A stretch of 64,000 nucleotides of DNA from Podaxis mareebaensis (GCA_018524725.1 JAEUWP010000470.1:372001-436000); one strand, 5' to 3'; positions 51,025 through 62,815 are shown, counted from the first letter of the stretch. Translations and numbers: made by a program. The notes: generated by a model not told the origin, from the letters alone.

Positions 51025-52035
51025 CACACCGCTCCGAAGAGTGGGCGACTATGCTCGTGCGACGAGATTCACGCTATACTATGGACAGGGAAGTAATTTA
51101 ATGGGTGTTCCGTTACATTGCTTCACCAGCGTATGTACAGCAACATTCCGTACTACCGTCATGATATTATCAACGGACAGTCAATGAAACACATCACGAT
51201 CACGTTATTTTCCTACAATCCTCAGAAGGTCGTAATCTTGCCAGGGGACAGTGTAACTTCCAGATCCACTTAGCCGAGGCACAGTTAAAAACAGGCCAAC
51301 AATTGAGAAATAGTGCACTGCGGATTGCTGCGATCCCCGTCGGACGATGAGTGGCGGATGTGGTCAATAAATTACGTGAATAACCAACATCCTAAAGGCT
51401 GGTAGGAACGTTCACTACGTCGAACTACGAGGTCCAACCAGGGGTACGTAAAACTTGAGCAAACTCAAGAGAAAGGCGTTGGTCGTAAGGTATACCTGCA
51501 GCATCTAGCATGTAGGAGTCGCGGCAGTTGAAACGATACTTACTGGTGCATGATGTCGGATAACTAGTGGCGGATGTGGGCACTACGTCAATATTTGGTC
51601 CAGTTATGCCATTGTCTGGACAAGCGAGGAATGTATTCTCTGGCCGTTGGCTCATAAGTCTAAAGATAGTTTTTTTTCGGATGCATAGAACCCGGGAGTT
51701 TTGGACTACGGGGTCTTGTGTGGATAGTGGATCCTATGCTCATATGCGTCAATGAGCAAACCGGTGGTAAGACGCAGTCAACGGATGCTACGGGGACATA
51801 GGACGATCTGAGTCTCTGTACTCCTCGGCCAGGAGGCGACTAACGTGCCAGTAAAACCAGAGGACTGAAGGGTGGCTAGTCCTGCGTACGGTGTCTTGTG
51901 TGGGTCTGTGGGTCTTGTTTACTGCGCCTGCGGGCAGGGGATTGACACGAGCCGTGTGCCAAGATTACGCGCGCGATATTTAAGTAACAGTATGTATCCG
52001 ACCCACCTTTACCTGCAACTTTTTCACTCTTCATC
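51025..52035. other. Intergenic region between tRNA-Cys and alkaline ceramidase
   Basis: About 1 kb with no supported coding exon. The phrase AGTGGCGGATGTGG occurs twice (near 51350 and near 51567), followed in both cases by CACTACGTC-like sequence. This may be a decayed local duplication. Confidence 0.5.
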
Positions 52036-53284
52036 ATGCCTGGATTTTCTACCATAGCACCATGGCTCAACAAAACTGGTTACTATGGTCCAGTTACGGC
52101 TACACTTGACTGGTGCGAGGTATGTTGACTTCCTATGATTGCAGGAATCCAACAAGGGCTCACGAGACTATCTACAGGCTAACTACCAGTTTTCGCCTTA
52201 CATCGCGGAGATGGCTAATTCTGTTTCAAACCTGTATACCATCGTCGTTGCGGTGATTGGTTACCTGAGCGTTGTGAAGCAAGCGCTACCGAGGCGGTAT
52301 GCACTGGGATATCTAGTGAGTACACTGGTGTGGACGTACCGCGTTGTCCCGATCACTCATTTTTTGAGCCCAGGGTGTTGCTCTCGTTGGTATCGGAAGC
52401 TTCTTGTTTCACGCTACGCTTCTCTATGAAGCACAGCTGGCCGATGAACTTCCCATGATTTACGTTGGCTCTATGAGCTTGTTCATTACATTCGACGACG
52501 AACCGGGCTATGGCATCAAGTCTCTACGAACTAAACTCCTAATTGCTGGTCTCCTGTTATTCGACGCTCTCTTCACCTGGAGCTAGTAAGCATCACCCGT
52601 GCACACTCCGAGCATATTACACATATCTAATCACTTCGGCAACAGTTACGTTTACCGGAACCCAATATACCACCAGGTTGTATTTGCTACAACTATACTC
52701 ATTACTGTCGGAAGGATTGTTTATATCCTCAAATGGTCCGAAGCGGGCGAGCGTATCCCTACCGAGATTAAACACTCGATTGCAAAGCTTTTTGGGACTG
52801 GTGCCTTGCTGTTCGCTTTTGGATTTTTAATTTGGAACTTGGATAATATCTTCTGCGACTTTCTAATAGAGAAGAAGTTGTTGATCGGGTGGCCGTCTGC
52901 TTTTCTTCTTGAAGGTGAGTACCTTGGTAGTGATCATGGAGGAACCGATACTGAGATGTTTCAGGCCACTCGTGGTGGCATATATTTACCGTGCGTGGGT
53001 CTACTTTTTATCGGAATCCGTTTCTCATCGGACGTTCTTAGGGCCTAGGAACTTACTACAAGTGTGTCGGGATCCAATGTGAGTATTTTCTTGGTCATTC
53101 TGTCATGCTGGAAGTCACACTCACTCTGAACTATAGATGCGTATGTTCTTCGGTCACTTTTCCCAGCTGAATACTGACTTCTTCCAGCACGCTCTGCCTC
53201 AAGGATGACCCCACGGGTTACACCGTTGGCTGGGACTATGGCCTTCCTCATATCGAACGGGCATACCTGAAGCGGAAGAACTAA
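52036..53284 (+). CDS. YPC1: Alkaline ceramidase (YPC1/YDC1 family)
   Basis: Seven-span ER/Golgi amidase that cleaves (phyto)ceramide to sphingoid base and fatty acid. Family motifs are YYGPVTATLDWCE joined to ANYQFSPYIAEMANS across the intron 52120-52176, then GVALVGIGSFLFHATLLYEAQ and DELPMIYVGSM. Next come the Asn/Asp in FLIWNLDNIFCDFL and GHSWWHIFTGLGTYY, which bears the zinc-ligand histidines together with the SFLFH histidine. The C-terminus is GWDYGLPHIERAYLKRKN, stop 53282-53284. A shorter 25-nt intron reading at 52120-52144 is possible on splice signals, but it would add residues absent from the family. Complete and predicted active. It converges with EF-Ts with 78 bp between stops. 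Confidence 0.93.
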
Positions 53285-53362
53285 GGGACCATAACTAATA
53301 TTCTATGTACTCTACAGTCCTATAAGATTATCACCACCATGTAGGGTACTTTTATCGGTACT

Positions 53363-54403
53363 TTAGGCTTGCACATCCGAAATCATATTAATATGCTCTC
53401 CCACCGCCCACTTTGCAAAGTCTAATACGGCAACGCCTCCATCCACCGAGGGTTGTGAAACTAGACCCTTCTGTTCTGACCACGTAACAAGAGCATTCCG
53501 TACAGGAGCATCTGAGGAATCACCGCCCATCATCATAAATGGTTGGTTGTACAGAGCGTCTTCACTGTCTCCTTCAATGCTATGAGTTTCAAATCCGACT
53601 ATTTGTCGAGCAATGGCTCGTTCTAGGCGTCCCAGATCATCTCGGAATGCCTCGGAAGAAAGGAGTTCCGGAAGTTTTTTGGACTTCAACGCAAGCAATG
53701 CGAGAGCACCAATACGACCTTGGCTGGGATCATTGATGGAACCATGGACATATGAGGCAAGCCGGAGACCGAGGTCGGTTTGCTGAGGTGCATTCTCGAC
53801 GACAGTGATGGCTCGGCGTAGCGTAATGTTTTCCCCGAGCTTAGCAATAGCATCACGTACGGCACTGGCCACTGTCCCGGATGGTGCGGCACCGGGGTCG
53901 GTTTTGGACAGCAGAGGCGCGTCCAAGAGGAGGTCGAGGGAGCATGGTTGGAAGGCGGTTTTCGAGTCCGTCGCATCGGAAATGTATGCAGCAGTATGTG
54001 CAATGTCTGCTGCTAGTCGTCCGAATAACTCGTTGCGGCCGACGAAATCCGTTTCACAATTGAGCTCGATCATTGCAGCCCGAACACCTCCATAACCTGT
54101 CCTGTTCCTTACACCAGCTCCGTTCGAAAGCACTGAGACACTAATGAGGCCCTGATTTGTACTCCTTCCCTGCACCTTCGCGGCTTTCTTGGCTCCAGTG
54201 GTAACCAGATCCTTTTCCAGCCACTCAAGCGCGGCATTGACGTCGTTGTTAGTTGCTGCCAGTGCCTCGCGGGCCTTTGAGATGGAAACTTCGGTGAGTT
54301 TGCGCAATTCTGCGACGAGCTTGACCGAAGCCTTTCCTGGCTGCTGTGTCGAATAGCAGCGCGACGCCAGTCGGATAGGCTGGAGACGGAGGAGGCTGGA
54401 CAT
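53363..54403 (-). CDS. Mitochondrial translation elongation factor Ts
   Basis: Intronless, 346 residues. Guanine-nucleotide exchange factor for EF-Tu in mitochondria. An N-terminal presequence (MSSLLRLQPIRLASRCYST) is followed by the UBA-like domain KLVAELRKLTEVSISKAREAL and the core motif MIELNCETDFVGRN, diagnostic of EF-Ts. Two dimerisation subdomains follow (ITLRRAITVVEN; KSKKLPELLSSEAFRDDLGR). The C-terminal FDCKWAVGE-like end reads VLDFAKWAVGEHINMI. It shares a 159-bp divergent promoter with NAF1. Note that budding yeast lacks EF-Ts, whereas basidiomycetes retain it. Confidence 0.93.
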   Translation of the reverse strand: MSSLLRLQPIRLASRCYSTQQPGKASVKLVAELRKLTEVSISKAREALAATNNDVNAALEWLEKDLVTTGAKKAAKVQGRSTNQGLISVSVLSNGAGVRNRTGYGGVRAAMIELNCETDFVGRNELFGRLAADIAHTAAYISDATDSKTAFQPCSLDLLLDAPLLSKTDPGAAPSGTVASAVRDAIAKLGENITLRRAITVVENAPQQTDLGLRLASYVHGSINDPSQGRIGALALLALKSKKLPELLSSEAFRDDLGRLERAIARQIVGFETHSIEGDSEDALYNQPFMMMGGDSSDAPVRNALVTWSEQKGLVSQPSVDGGVAVLDFAKWAVGEHINMISDVQA

Positions 54404-54562
54404 TGTCGACGCGGTTGGTGGTTTCGGGGCTTGCAGAGTTGGGAAACTCGGAATGACGAAAACTCGTGGCCGTGAATAGCCGCCGGTCCGGTTCTCCGGC
54501 GATCAAGCACTGTCAAATTTAAGTACTTATATCGACCGAAACAGTGTTCTCCGCTTCTGATC

Positions 54563-56413
54563 ATGTCTGCTTTCAAGACACCCCAAACGCTGCCTCAGGA
54601 CCTTCTGCTTATTAGCGAGTTTGTGGACGTACCTGAAGAACGAAAGCAACCCCAGCGTGCGCCAGAAAATGAGGATGACGATATCGCAAGCTCGGGCAGC
54701 GAGAATGAAAGCGAGGAAGAGATCGAAAAAGATTTGACAACTCTACCGGAGGATGAGGAGGATGACGGAAATAATCTGTATGTCTCCTCACTCTATGTGT
54801 TTCATCTTATTCATCCCCCATTTTCGGCAGACCCTCGGACTCGAGTTCAAGCTCCGAAACAAACTCGTCGGGATCTGAATCAGAGTCAGAGACGGAAGAG
54901 AAAACCCAGACCGCTAGGCCTAAGGCGCCAGTGTCGGATGTTGACGACGACGACGTAGTACCAACCGCAAACACATATCCACAAACAAAAAATGAGATCA
55001 TCGACGCGGCCATCACAATTCCAGACATAGACGAAGTGGGACCGGACGAGACGCTCGAGAAGGTCGGGGAAATAATCTCAATCGTCGATAATGTCGTGAT
55101 CGTCAGAGGTCTAGCGTCAGAATATGCAAACCGAGGTTCTGAGAGAGCACTCGACTCTGATACTCTCCTTGTGTTTGGGGACCGTAAAGTAATGGGTTAC
55201 GTGCGTGCCATTACCTTTTATCCGATTCTGTTCATTGATGCAATCCCAGGTAGATATACGAAACCTTTGGCCCGACTTCGCAGCCTTTGTATCAAGTCAG
55301 GTTCAACCAGACATTCTCCCCTGATCCGGCAAAAGTCCAAGTGGGACGCGAGGTCTTCCACGTACCTAGGCGGAGCCGCTTTGTATTTGTCAATCATCTC
55401 AAACAACTAAAAGGTAGTGACGCTAGTAACGTATATGATGAAGAACCTCCTGAAGATGAATTGGAGTTTTCGGACGATGAAGCGGAAGCAGCATACCGAA
55501 GTCGTCTGAAGCGAAAGTACGTGCATGCAATTCGTTTCATAGTAAGGATAATGTCCTAACAAAACAAAGGCGAGCGGAATCGCGCGCACGTTCGGTATCC
55601 TCTTCAAGACATTCAACGCCTGTGCCGTCTCAAATGCGTGACGAAGACATGATGAACGAGTCGATATTGAACAAGAGTGCCTATGATGAACATGGGCCAT
55701 ACGACCTGGATTACGACGCAGGTCCATCTCGCCCAACACCTAAACCGTATGATGATCCTTATTCGGACGCCTACAATGCCCCCAAATCCGAAGACGTAGG
55801 AACGTCGGGCCGTCACCCACGCACAGATGGTGAACGCACAAGACCCTTTGGCTCTAGGGATAGAGACTTCTCTCATCTGGCCGATAGTCGTGGTCGTGGA
55901 AGGGGACGTGGAAGGGGAAAACGAGGCACCAACGTGCGCGGATCCTTTAGCAGAGGAAACCGCTATCCTCCTTTCAACAATAGTGTTGGAGCTGATAGCG
56001 AAGAATATGACCCTCGGATGCCCCTTGAATCACTGCCTTCCCCTCATCTTCAGGAGCACAATAGCTACCCTTTCAGTTTCGTACCGCCAGCTGCCAACGC
56101 GAGCGCTGATCCTACATGGGGTTATTCGAATCAAGCACTCGGCCAATCGCAAAATCAACAGCCATACCTGTACCCAGGTCCATCCTATCATGCACCATAT
56201 GTACAACCTTCTACTTTCATCCAACCTCACATCAACCCCCGCTTTGCATCTGCATTTGGATTACGAGCAGCCTCCGACACCCCAGCATATACACATGCTT
56301 CACCAGCTTCGACGACTACACCACCGATATCAACGTTAGCGCAAGGCTGGACGGAACAGTGGTCTGTCCCTGTAACGGACCCCACGATATCAAAAAAGGA
56401 GCACACTTCCTAA
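54563..56413 (+). CDS. NAF1: H/ACA snoRNP assembly factor NAF1
   Basis: Nuclear factor that binds nascent Cbf5 and H/ACA RNA before Gar1 replaces it. The protein starts MSAFKTPQTLPQDLLLISEF and has two acidic/Ser-rich stretches. The Gar1/Naf1 core beta-barrel follows: LEKVGEIISIVDNVVIVRGL, DTLLVFGDRKVMGYIYETFG, PLYQVRFNQTF. After an acidic patch (DEEPPEDELEFSDDEAE) comes an RGRGRGRGKRG box and a Pro/Gln/Tyr-rich C-terminus ending TISKKEHTS. The exons join at CT|A (about 54777/54831), TAC|ATA (55200/55254) and AAG|GCG (about 55517/55569). Core plus RGG plus long tail distinguishes NAF1 from the shorter GAR1. Confidence 0.93.
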
Positions 56414-56931
56414 AGTCCTGCCTTGTATCTACAAATTATGTATGATTCGTCGTTTGGCCAATCATAAGTAGTGTCATTGGCAATCCAGTGGAGCTTATCT
56501 TGTCATTTTACTAGCACGTAAAGCGCAATCAGATCGTAGGTGCCTTCTCACTTACATATGTACGCTGTCCATCCATGTCGACCTTCCATGCACTTCCTCC
56601 CTGATGCCGGCGTTCGAAGGATTTTATATACCGGCTTCAATCCGGGGTCATCTCTGCACCTCAATCTGGTGGAACGACGTCCATGGCTCCTTGCGCGCCA
56701 ATCAATGTTTCTTATGGCGACGAGAACCAAAATCCCACTGAACAGGTGGTACATGTAACTCATGGTTTTTCGTCTCGGCGCTTCTCGAAGATCGGACGGT
56801 GAACGTAGCGGACGTGTGCAACACTGGTTGATGCACCATGCTACTCATTTCCGCCTACGTTTCCGGATGTCCCAGTTATAAAGCGCTAGTGAGATACTCC
56901 TAGGGATCGACGACACAACCCGCTGTTCGCA
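56414..56931. other. Intergenic region upstream of the RNase T2 pseudogene
   Basis: NAF1 3' flank and the ancestral RNase promoter with a TATAAAG box at 56877-56883. No coding exon supported. Confidence 0.5.
56877..56883 (+). promoter_or_regulatory. TATA box of RNase T2 copy 1
   Basis: TATAAAG, 49 bp before ATG 56932. It is conserved in position although the downstream gene appears inactivated. Confidence 0.4.
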
Positions 56932-59050
56932 ATGATTGCGCCTTTTCTTATCACATCTCTCGTTGGACTCGCTGCGACATCTCCATTGGGCCCCCCGGCT
57001 GATATCACCAGTCTCTTCCTCAGAGTTTCATCTGGCTGTTCTACCTCCGGAACTGCGTCTTGCCAAAATACCTCGGTGGTTTCTGATCTACGTTGCTTTA
57101 AAACACCTGGTGTAAGCTCGTTTGCTGTCTGACCGTCTGAGACACAGAATGCAAGAGCTTATCGTGACCTTTATGCAGGGCTCGCCGATGATGACCCAGG
57201 TGTGCCCACTATCGGACGCGTACCAAGTAGGACGAGAGGCTCTGATGGGTACCCTCCCCGATAGTTCTGGGATACTAATACTGTAACCGGCCCTTCCGAC
57301 AGCTGGACCATCCATCCACGACGAGTCCTCGTCCTCGTCCTGCGTATCGATCTCACTCACGGTATTTTGCTCCCATTCAGGTTTCTGGCCCGATCAGTGA
57401 GCGTCTTCCTGGACCCAGCTCATTCAATGACAGCTGACTACCATCCTCAGCTGCGATGGCACCTACGATCAGAACTGTGATTCTTCCAGGGCATATACCA
57501 AATATCCGCTGTAGGAACTTCCTGTGCAGTTCAGATACCATTTGACATGCCGTTGTCACTGATCCTCACCGCCAATGGCGCGAGAGACACTCTTAACTAC
57601 ATGAAGATAGTATGCGTGTGAATATGCGTATGAGTAGCTCGCTGACTCTGTTTCAGTACTGGACCGATCTTAACGGTCGAAACGAAGATTTTTGGGAGGT
57701 ACGGAGATCCGCCGGACGCATATAGACCATTGAATACCTTTCCTTTCTTTTCAGCACGAATGGGCCAAGAACAGAACTTGGATGAGGTATGAATGCACGC
57801 AAAGGTCAGCTCACAACAGAATTATTAATACCTTTCTTAGCACTCTCAAGAAAAGTTGCATCGCCAGCACCACCCCTGGAGCAGACGTGAATGTCAAACA
57901 TTGGCTGTCGGGACAACTCTTCTCATCATCTTCATCAGGCAGCCGCGTACTTCCAGGCCGTAATGTCAGACTTTTCAAAGCTTCATCACGCAATATCCGA
58001 GAGCAGCTGCATAACATATTTTAGTCCCTTCCTACTTACACATGGCTCGCAAACGCCGGTGTCACGCCCAGTTCCTCCAAGTCTCATACCCTTTCCACCT
58101 TGATTTCTGCTATCAAGGCCGGTTTCGGAGTGAGTCTGATTCGTAGGCGGCGGTTACATGCTGACAGCAGTCCATAGAAAACACCTGCTCCGGACTGCAG
58201 TTCCGGTCGTTTGAACGGTGCTTCATATTACTTCCACCTCAAGGGCTCCGTCATTGATGGTACCTTCATGCCTATTGGTGAGTTTGACATATTATTTCCT
58301 AGATTGACCGAAGGCCGAGAACATGGTAATCAGATGCCCCATTCTCTGGCTCCTGCTCTAGCAGTGACATCACGTATTATCCCAAGACGACTGCTACTTC
58401 CGCCACTAGAACCGTATGCAAATTTCTTTCCCAATGATCATGAAACGGCTTAAAGTACGTTCAGGAGGCATCGTCTACAACTGTATGCTTCGTGATTACT
58501 CCTCATACGAAAAGGTGACTGGCAATCCTCTATGCTTAGACTAGACCGACTGGTGTAGGTCACATTAACCACTACTGCCTTTTTCATGGGCTCATGAATA
58601 CTCAATTCAGAGCTCGGAGCTCTTCCTGCCCATGCCATGATTAACGCTCTTCAACCCGGTTCCAAGATCTGTGGCCTGCTTTCTGCAGCGACCTGGTCCA
58701 CCCAGACCCTCGCAATGCTCACTCTCTCTGGAACCACTTCCAGCTTCACTATGACTTCCTCCAAGGGCAACTGCGGTGTCAGCAGTGGCGTTCTTACTTG
58801 CGGTTCAGGCGTCACATTCACCGCACTTTCAGCTGTGAGTGCCCCCAGCCAGTCCTTGTGTTCTCACTCAGCCCGAAACTTATATTCTCTTCCCTAGGGT
58901 TACTCCTAGAAGCAACTCTTGCTAGCATTCGGTGGATCGACAACCTGGACCAGTGATGGCACTCCCAATGGAACGACTGTTTACAAAGTCTATACTGGTT
59001 CATCCCATGCCCGAGATTACACACCTTCTATAGTTGGTGTCATGATCATT
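56932..59050 (+). pseudogene. RNase T2, decayed copy 1
   Basis: Same exon order as the intact copy at 59712-61701: signal peptide and Cys-rich start (SGCSTSGTASCQNTS), FWDTNTVTGPSDSWTIH, CDGTYDQNCDSSRAYT, HEW block, Pro/Ser linker and C-terminal beta domain (SAATWSTQTLAMLTLSG, SSKGNCGVSSG). Several lesions are visible. The donor after SWTIH (57315) reads CCACGA where copy 2 has GGTGAG. The second active-site block (57755-57784) reads HEWAKNRTWM, with Asn in place of the catalytic His, Arg for Gly and Trp for the disulfide Cys. The exon after it ends without a usable GT donor near 57978. At the end, a shift past VGV makes the frame miss the expected stop and run on to 59107. I infer no active enzyme. 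Confidence 0.8.
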
Positions 59051-59107
59051 GTCTCATGCTTTGCCGATAGATGGACAGACGATGCGAATATCGTCACATA
59101 TTTATAG

Positions 59108-59711
59108 AGCGGTTCATGTTAAAGAAGCGAAAGGAATTTTATTTTTACACCACTTCAACACGCCTGTCCTTCTCACTGCCTCGCACGATATTGTCCTAAC
59201 TGGAAGCGATGCATATGGCAGGGTTTAACCGACAGATAAGGTCGTAAGGGAGAGGGGTGTCGCGCCATATGGCTCGCTCCAATCTGTGCATATGCTCAAT
59301 ACCTCAGTTCAGTCAGATGTAACCCTCAATTGCCTAGTACATGAGTCGAGAAGGATCATCGATCAACGTGAGGTCGGAAGCATGCTTTCCATTTTGCACC
59401 TGATGCTGTAGTTGCTATGATGATAGCTGACAAAGTGGTGCTCAAACCAACATTCCGTGTGGTTAATACCTCACTTGCGCCTGATAACACTGAGTGCTTA
59501 GAGACGTGATTAATGATCCGGGTTCTGCTGGCAACTACTTGAGACGCAAATGGCTCAGTTCACTCATGACTCGTCCTTAGATGGGTCTAATTGTTGCAAA
59601 AATACGCGAGGTCCAGTGTGCCAGCCTTGATGTTTCGATATAGCTGGCGGATATAATAAAGCTAGGGGTACTAGGAGTCGAAGCTCGAATCTCAGGGACT
59701 CTCCAAGCACC
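59108..59711. other. Intergenic region between the two RNase T2 copies
   Basis: About 600 bp; holds the copy 2 promoter with an AT-rich ATATAATAAAG element around 59651-59661. No gene seen. Confidence 0.5.
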
Positions 59712-61701
59712 ATGCTTGCCACCATCATAATCACTGCTTGGCTCTCTCTTGTTATAGCATCGCCATTACAATCGCCAGCAGAGTACGCTAGCCTTTTCGA
59801 AAGGGAGACGAGTCTCGCCTCAGGGTGCTCAACGACTGGAACTGCATCTTGCCACAACACATCATCCGTCTCGAATCTATGCTGTTTTGAAAGTCCAGGA
59901 GTATGTGCTCTGCGGATTACTTGGTTGTTTGACAAAGATCCTAATATTGTAATCCAATAGGGCCTTCTATTGCAGACTCAGGTGGGTCCCTGAGTCGGTG
60001 GTGCTTGTTTGGTGCGTATTTAATCGAGTATATGCGTGGTATGTAGTTCTGGGACACAAATCCATCAACTGGGCCGGTTGACAGTTGGACGATTCATGGT
60101 GAGCACATCGGTCTTGGCGGTTTTTATGGGAAGTAAACAGCTTGCTTTAGGTCTTTGGCCTGATAAGTGAGTACCAAATAGAGACACGGTAATTATAAAG
60201 AGCTTTACATGTTGTCTGGATAGCTGCGATACCACCTTTGAGGAGGACTGTGATCCCTCCCGCGCATATACTGGTATAAGCTCCGTGAGTGTCATCTCTG
60301 GTAGAAGGATATACACATGGAAAGTTCAGACCCTGGGTGATGGTAGTTACTTTCCGCTCAAGGAGCGACTGATACGTTGACCTTTATGCAAACTGTAAGT
60401 GCTGATAGCCTGATCGCCGATGGTATGTTAACATGATGAAGCATTGGGTCGACATCAATGGGGAGAACGAACGATTCTGGGAGGTAAGCATCTCGTATTT
60501 GACTGTCGAATAAGAGCTCAACACTGGGAAAAGCACGAGTGGTCGACGCACGGAACTTGTATGAGTACCCTTAGGACCAGTTGTTTGCCGAGTGGTAGCC
60601 CAAGAGGTGCAGAAGTACGCTCGATTGCTATCCCGTAGTCGTGCGCATCTGATGCTGTTCCCATAGGCTGTTGCATTCTTCCAAACTGTAGTCAAGTTAT
60701 TCAGGGTCAGAGAGAACATCTACTAGAGATATGCACATACTCATGTCCATGTGCAGACATTGCCCACATACACTTGGTTATCCAACGCGGGTATCCTCCC
60801 CAGCACATCCAAAACATATACGCTCTCCGCTCTCACTACGGCATTGAAGACTGCGTCCGGTGTCACTCCGGCACTTAACTGTGATGGAAGCACGTTAAAT
60901 GGGGTCTCGTATTACTTCAACCTGAAGGGGTCGATCATTGATGGCGTTTTTGTGCCAATAAGTATGTTAACATACCTGTGAAGAGTTTGATATTGAATGG
61001 CTGATCCTTGTTATAGATGCTCCCAAGGCTGGTTCTTGTCCTTCTTCGGGTATCAAATATCCGCCTAAGTCTGGCGGAACACCCAGTCCAACTGTGAGTT
61101 TAAGGTCTGCGGAAAACAACTTGAGTTGACTGATCCGGTTTAACCAGACGACTTCGGTGCGTTCAATTCATCGTGTCGATCGCGATCGTTCATAAACTGA
61201 CTAGAAGCGAATAGTCATCTCCGACGGGGGTAAGTTGTGTGGCATGTTTGATGGCGTAGTTTCTGACTTCGATTTTCAGACTGCGCTCCCAGCTAAAGCA
61301 ACCATCAATGCAATTCGCTCTGGTTCTCGTCTGGGCGGGCTCTTATCCCTTGGAACGTGGTCGACACAAACACTGGCAACGTTTGCGCTTTCGGGGACCG
61401 CTTCCAGTTTCACGATGACTTCATCAAAAGGCAATTGCGGAGTAAGCGGTGGAAAGTTCAGCTGCGGCAGTGGTGTCACATCGACAGCCTTCTCTGCGGT
61501 TAGTGGAATTTAGAGCATGCCGTGAATGAATGATGATGGCCTCACATTCTACAGATTCCCTCCGGGAGTTCTTTATTGTTGGCATCCGGGGGATCTACAG
61601 CCTTCACAAGCGACGGAGTTCCGAGCGGTACAACTGTATTTAATGTTTTCACAGGAAGCTCGCACAGTCAAGACTATACGCTGGAAATTGTGGGTCTTTG
61701 A
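59712..61701 (+). CDS. Secreted ribonuclease T2, intact copy 2
   Basis: Endoribonuclease producing 2',3'-cyclic phosphates. It has a signal peptide (MLATIIITAWLSLVIAS) and a Cys-rich start (SGCSTTGTASCHNTS). Both catalytic blocks are complete: DSWTIHGLWPD across the intron at 60098 and HEWSTHGTCMSTL. RNase core segments FWEHEW, LPTYTWLSNAG and VSYYFNLKGS are present. A Thr/Ser/Pro linker then connects to the fungal T2 C-terminal beta domain (INAIRSGSRLGGLLSLGTWS; SSKGNCGVSGGKFSCGSG). About twelve introns. One exon in the linker is only 15 nt (61215-61229). The intron end at 60247-60323 must be taken at GGTAG|TTACTT to keep the frame. Stop TGA 61699-61701. Predicted secreted and active; a neighbour-duplicate of the decayed copy 1. 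Confidence 0.9.
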
Positions 61702-61993
61702 TGTGTTGTGGGGAACGGTAGATTGGTAGTTAGACATCCGGACGGCGAATTGCAGAGATCTCGAGGCGAATATACTTATCCACGTGAATAAAGTGCTTGG
61801 CAATGAGCGTTAATACTCTTTAACGCCGCATTCCCTCCGAGTTATGGAGGATTAACGGTTTTGGGCCATACTTCGCGTACACGGCGGATAAGTAGTGCGT
61901 CAGGAATTCCAGACGCATACCTCAGTTACGATGTGACCGGATGAAGTATTTAAAGATGCGGTTTGGTATGTCAGGGACGAGTGAACGCAAACC

Positions 61994-62542
61994 ATGCCTC
62001 CTCCATCGTCCAGTCCGGCCCTACACTTACAGGTTCTTCCGGAGCCGTTTTTCGTTATCCAATTGGGTCAAGGCCAAGAAATGGCGCCGTGTATAATCAA
62101 AGATTTGACAAGTGGGAAAGGCGGATTTTTCGCAGTCACGAGAACAAAAGATGAGGTTTCGATAGTTGGGGAGGCGTACAAGTGGATGCCTAAGACATAT
62201 GAGGAGCAGTGTGCGTGGAAGTGCATCAAGATTCGAGGGCCGATGGAACACAGTGAGTTGTGCGTGAGGTTCAGAAAGCGGGAGCTGAAGCAAAAGCAGG
62301 TTTGACTGGCATTTTGGCGGACTTAACGACGCCACTGAAAGCAGCCAAGGTGCCGGTGTTTGCAATGTCAACATGGTTTGTAATCTGTTGCATTGGTTTG
62401 AGAGCGCAGCTGAGAATGGGACAGGAATACGGATTATGTTCTTGTACCAAAAGACATGATAGTAGATGCAGTGACAACGCTTGAGCGGGACGGATGGGTG
62501 TTTGTGCAGGGAGCAGGGGGGAGTCGAGTAGCACGATTGTAG
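61994..62542 (+). CDS. Small ACT-domain protein
   Basis: Three exons (61994-62251 or close, 62302-62377, 62427-62542) give about 147 residues. It starts MPPPSSSPALHLQVLPEPFF. Two ACT-like halves follow: VIQLGQG...GGFFAVTRTKDEVSIVGEAY...CIKIRGPMEHS, then LTGILADLTTPLKAAKVPVF, AMSTWNTDYVLVPKD and ALERDGW-type VTTLERDGWVFVQG. This matches the stand-alone ACT proteins of fungi related to the amino-acid-sensing CASTOR/GATS ACT fold and to aspartokinase ACT repeats (ACT_7). The likely role is small-molecule sensing, with the ligand unknown. Joins CACA|GTTTG and ACATG|GAATACG are phase-consistent. The stop is TAG 62540-62542. Confidence 0.8.
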
Positions 62543-62815
62543 TCTATACTTCTTAATCTGATTGGCTGGTCCGATGAGTTGGCTGTCAAGCGCTCGTTCG
62601 CATTCACAGGCGATCTTCCTCACTATAAACTACTATCCTGCCTCCACAGATCGCCCCTTCTGAGGACTACACAGCATACAAGCAACACCATACCCGCACA
62701 GACAGTCCCCCGCTCAGGTTGTCGCGGTTGTCTTGTGGCAGAACTTGTTCTCTTCTTTAACGTTTTAACGAGCGTCACCCATCAATCATTTTCCTCCGCC
62801 AGTACCCACTCCTGA

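Noticed and set aside
52120..52144. 25-nt intron in the alkaline ceramidase gene
   Set aside because: Splice signals permit it, but it is shorter than a workable spliceosomal intron and adds residues not expected in the family. The longer intron 52120-52176 restores the usual DWCE-x-NYQFSPYIAEM motif.
58908..58910. In-frame TAG as evidence for the RNase T2 pseudogene
   Set aside because: The preceding intron can instead end at this TAG, which removes the stop. I therefore did not count it among the inactivating lesions.
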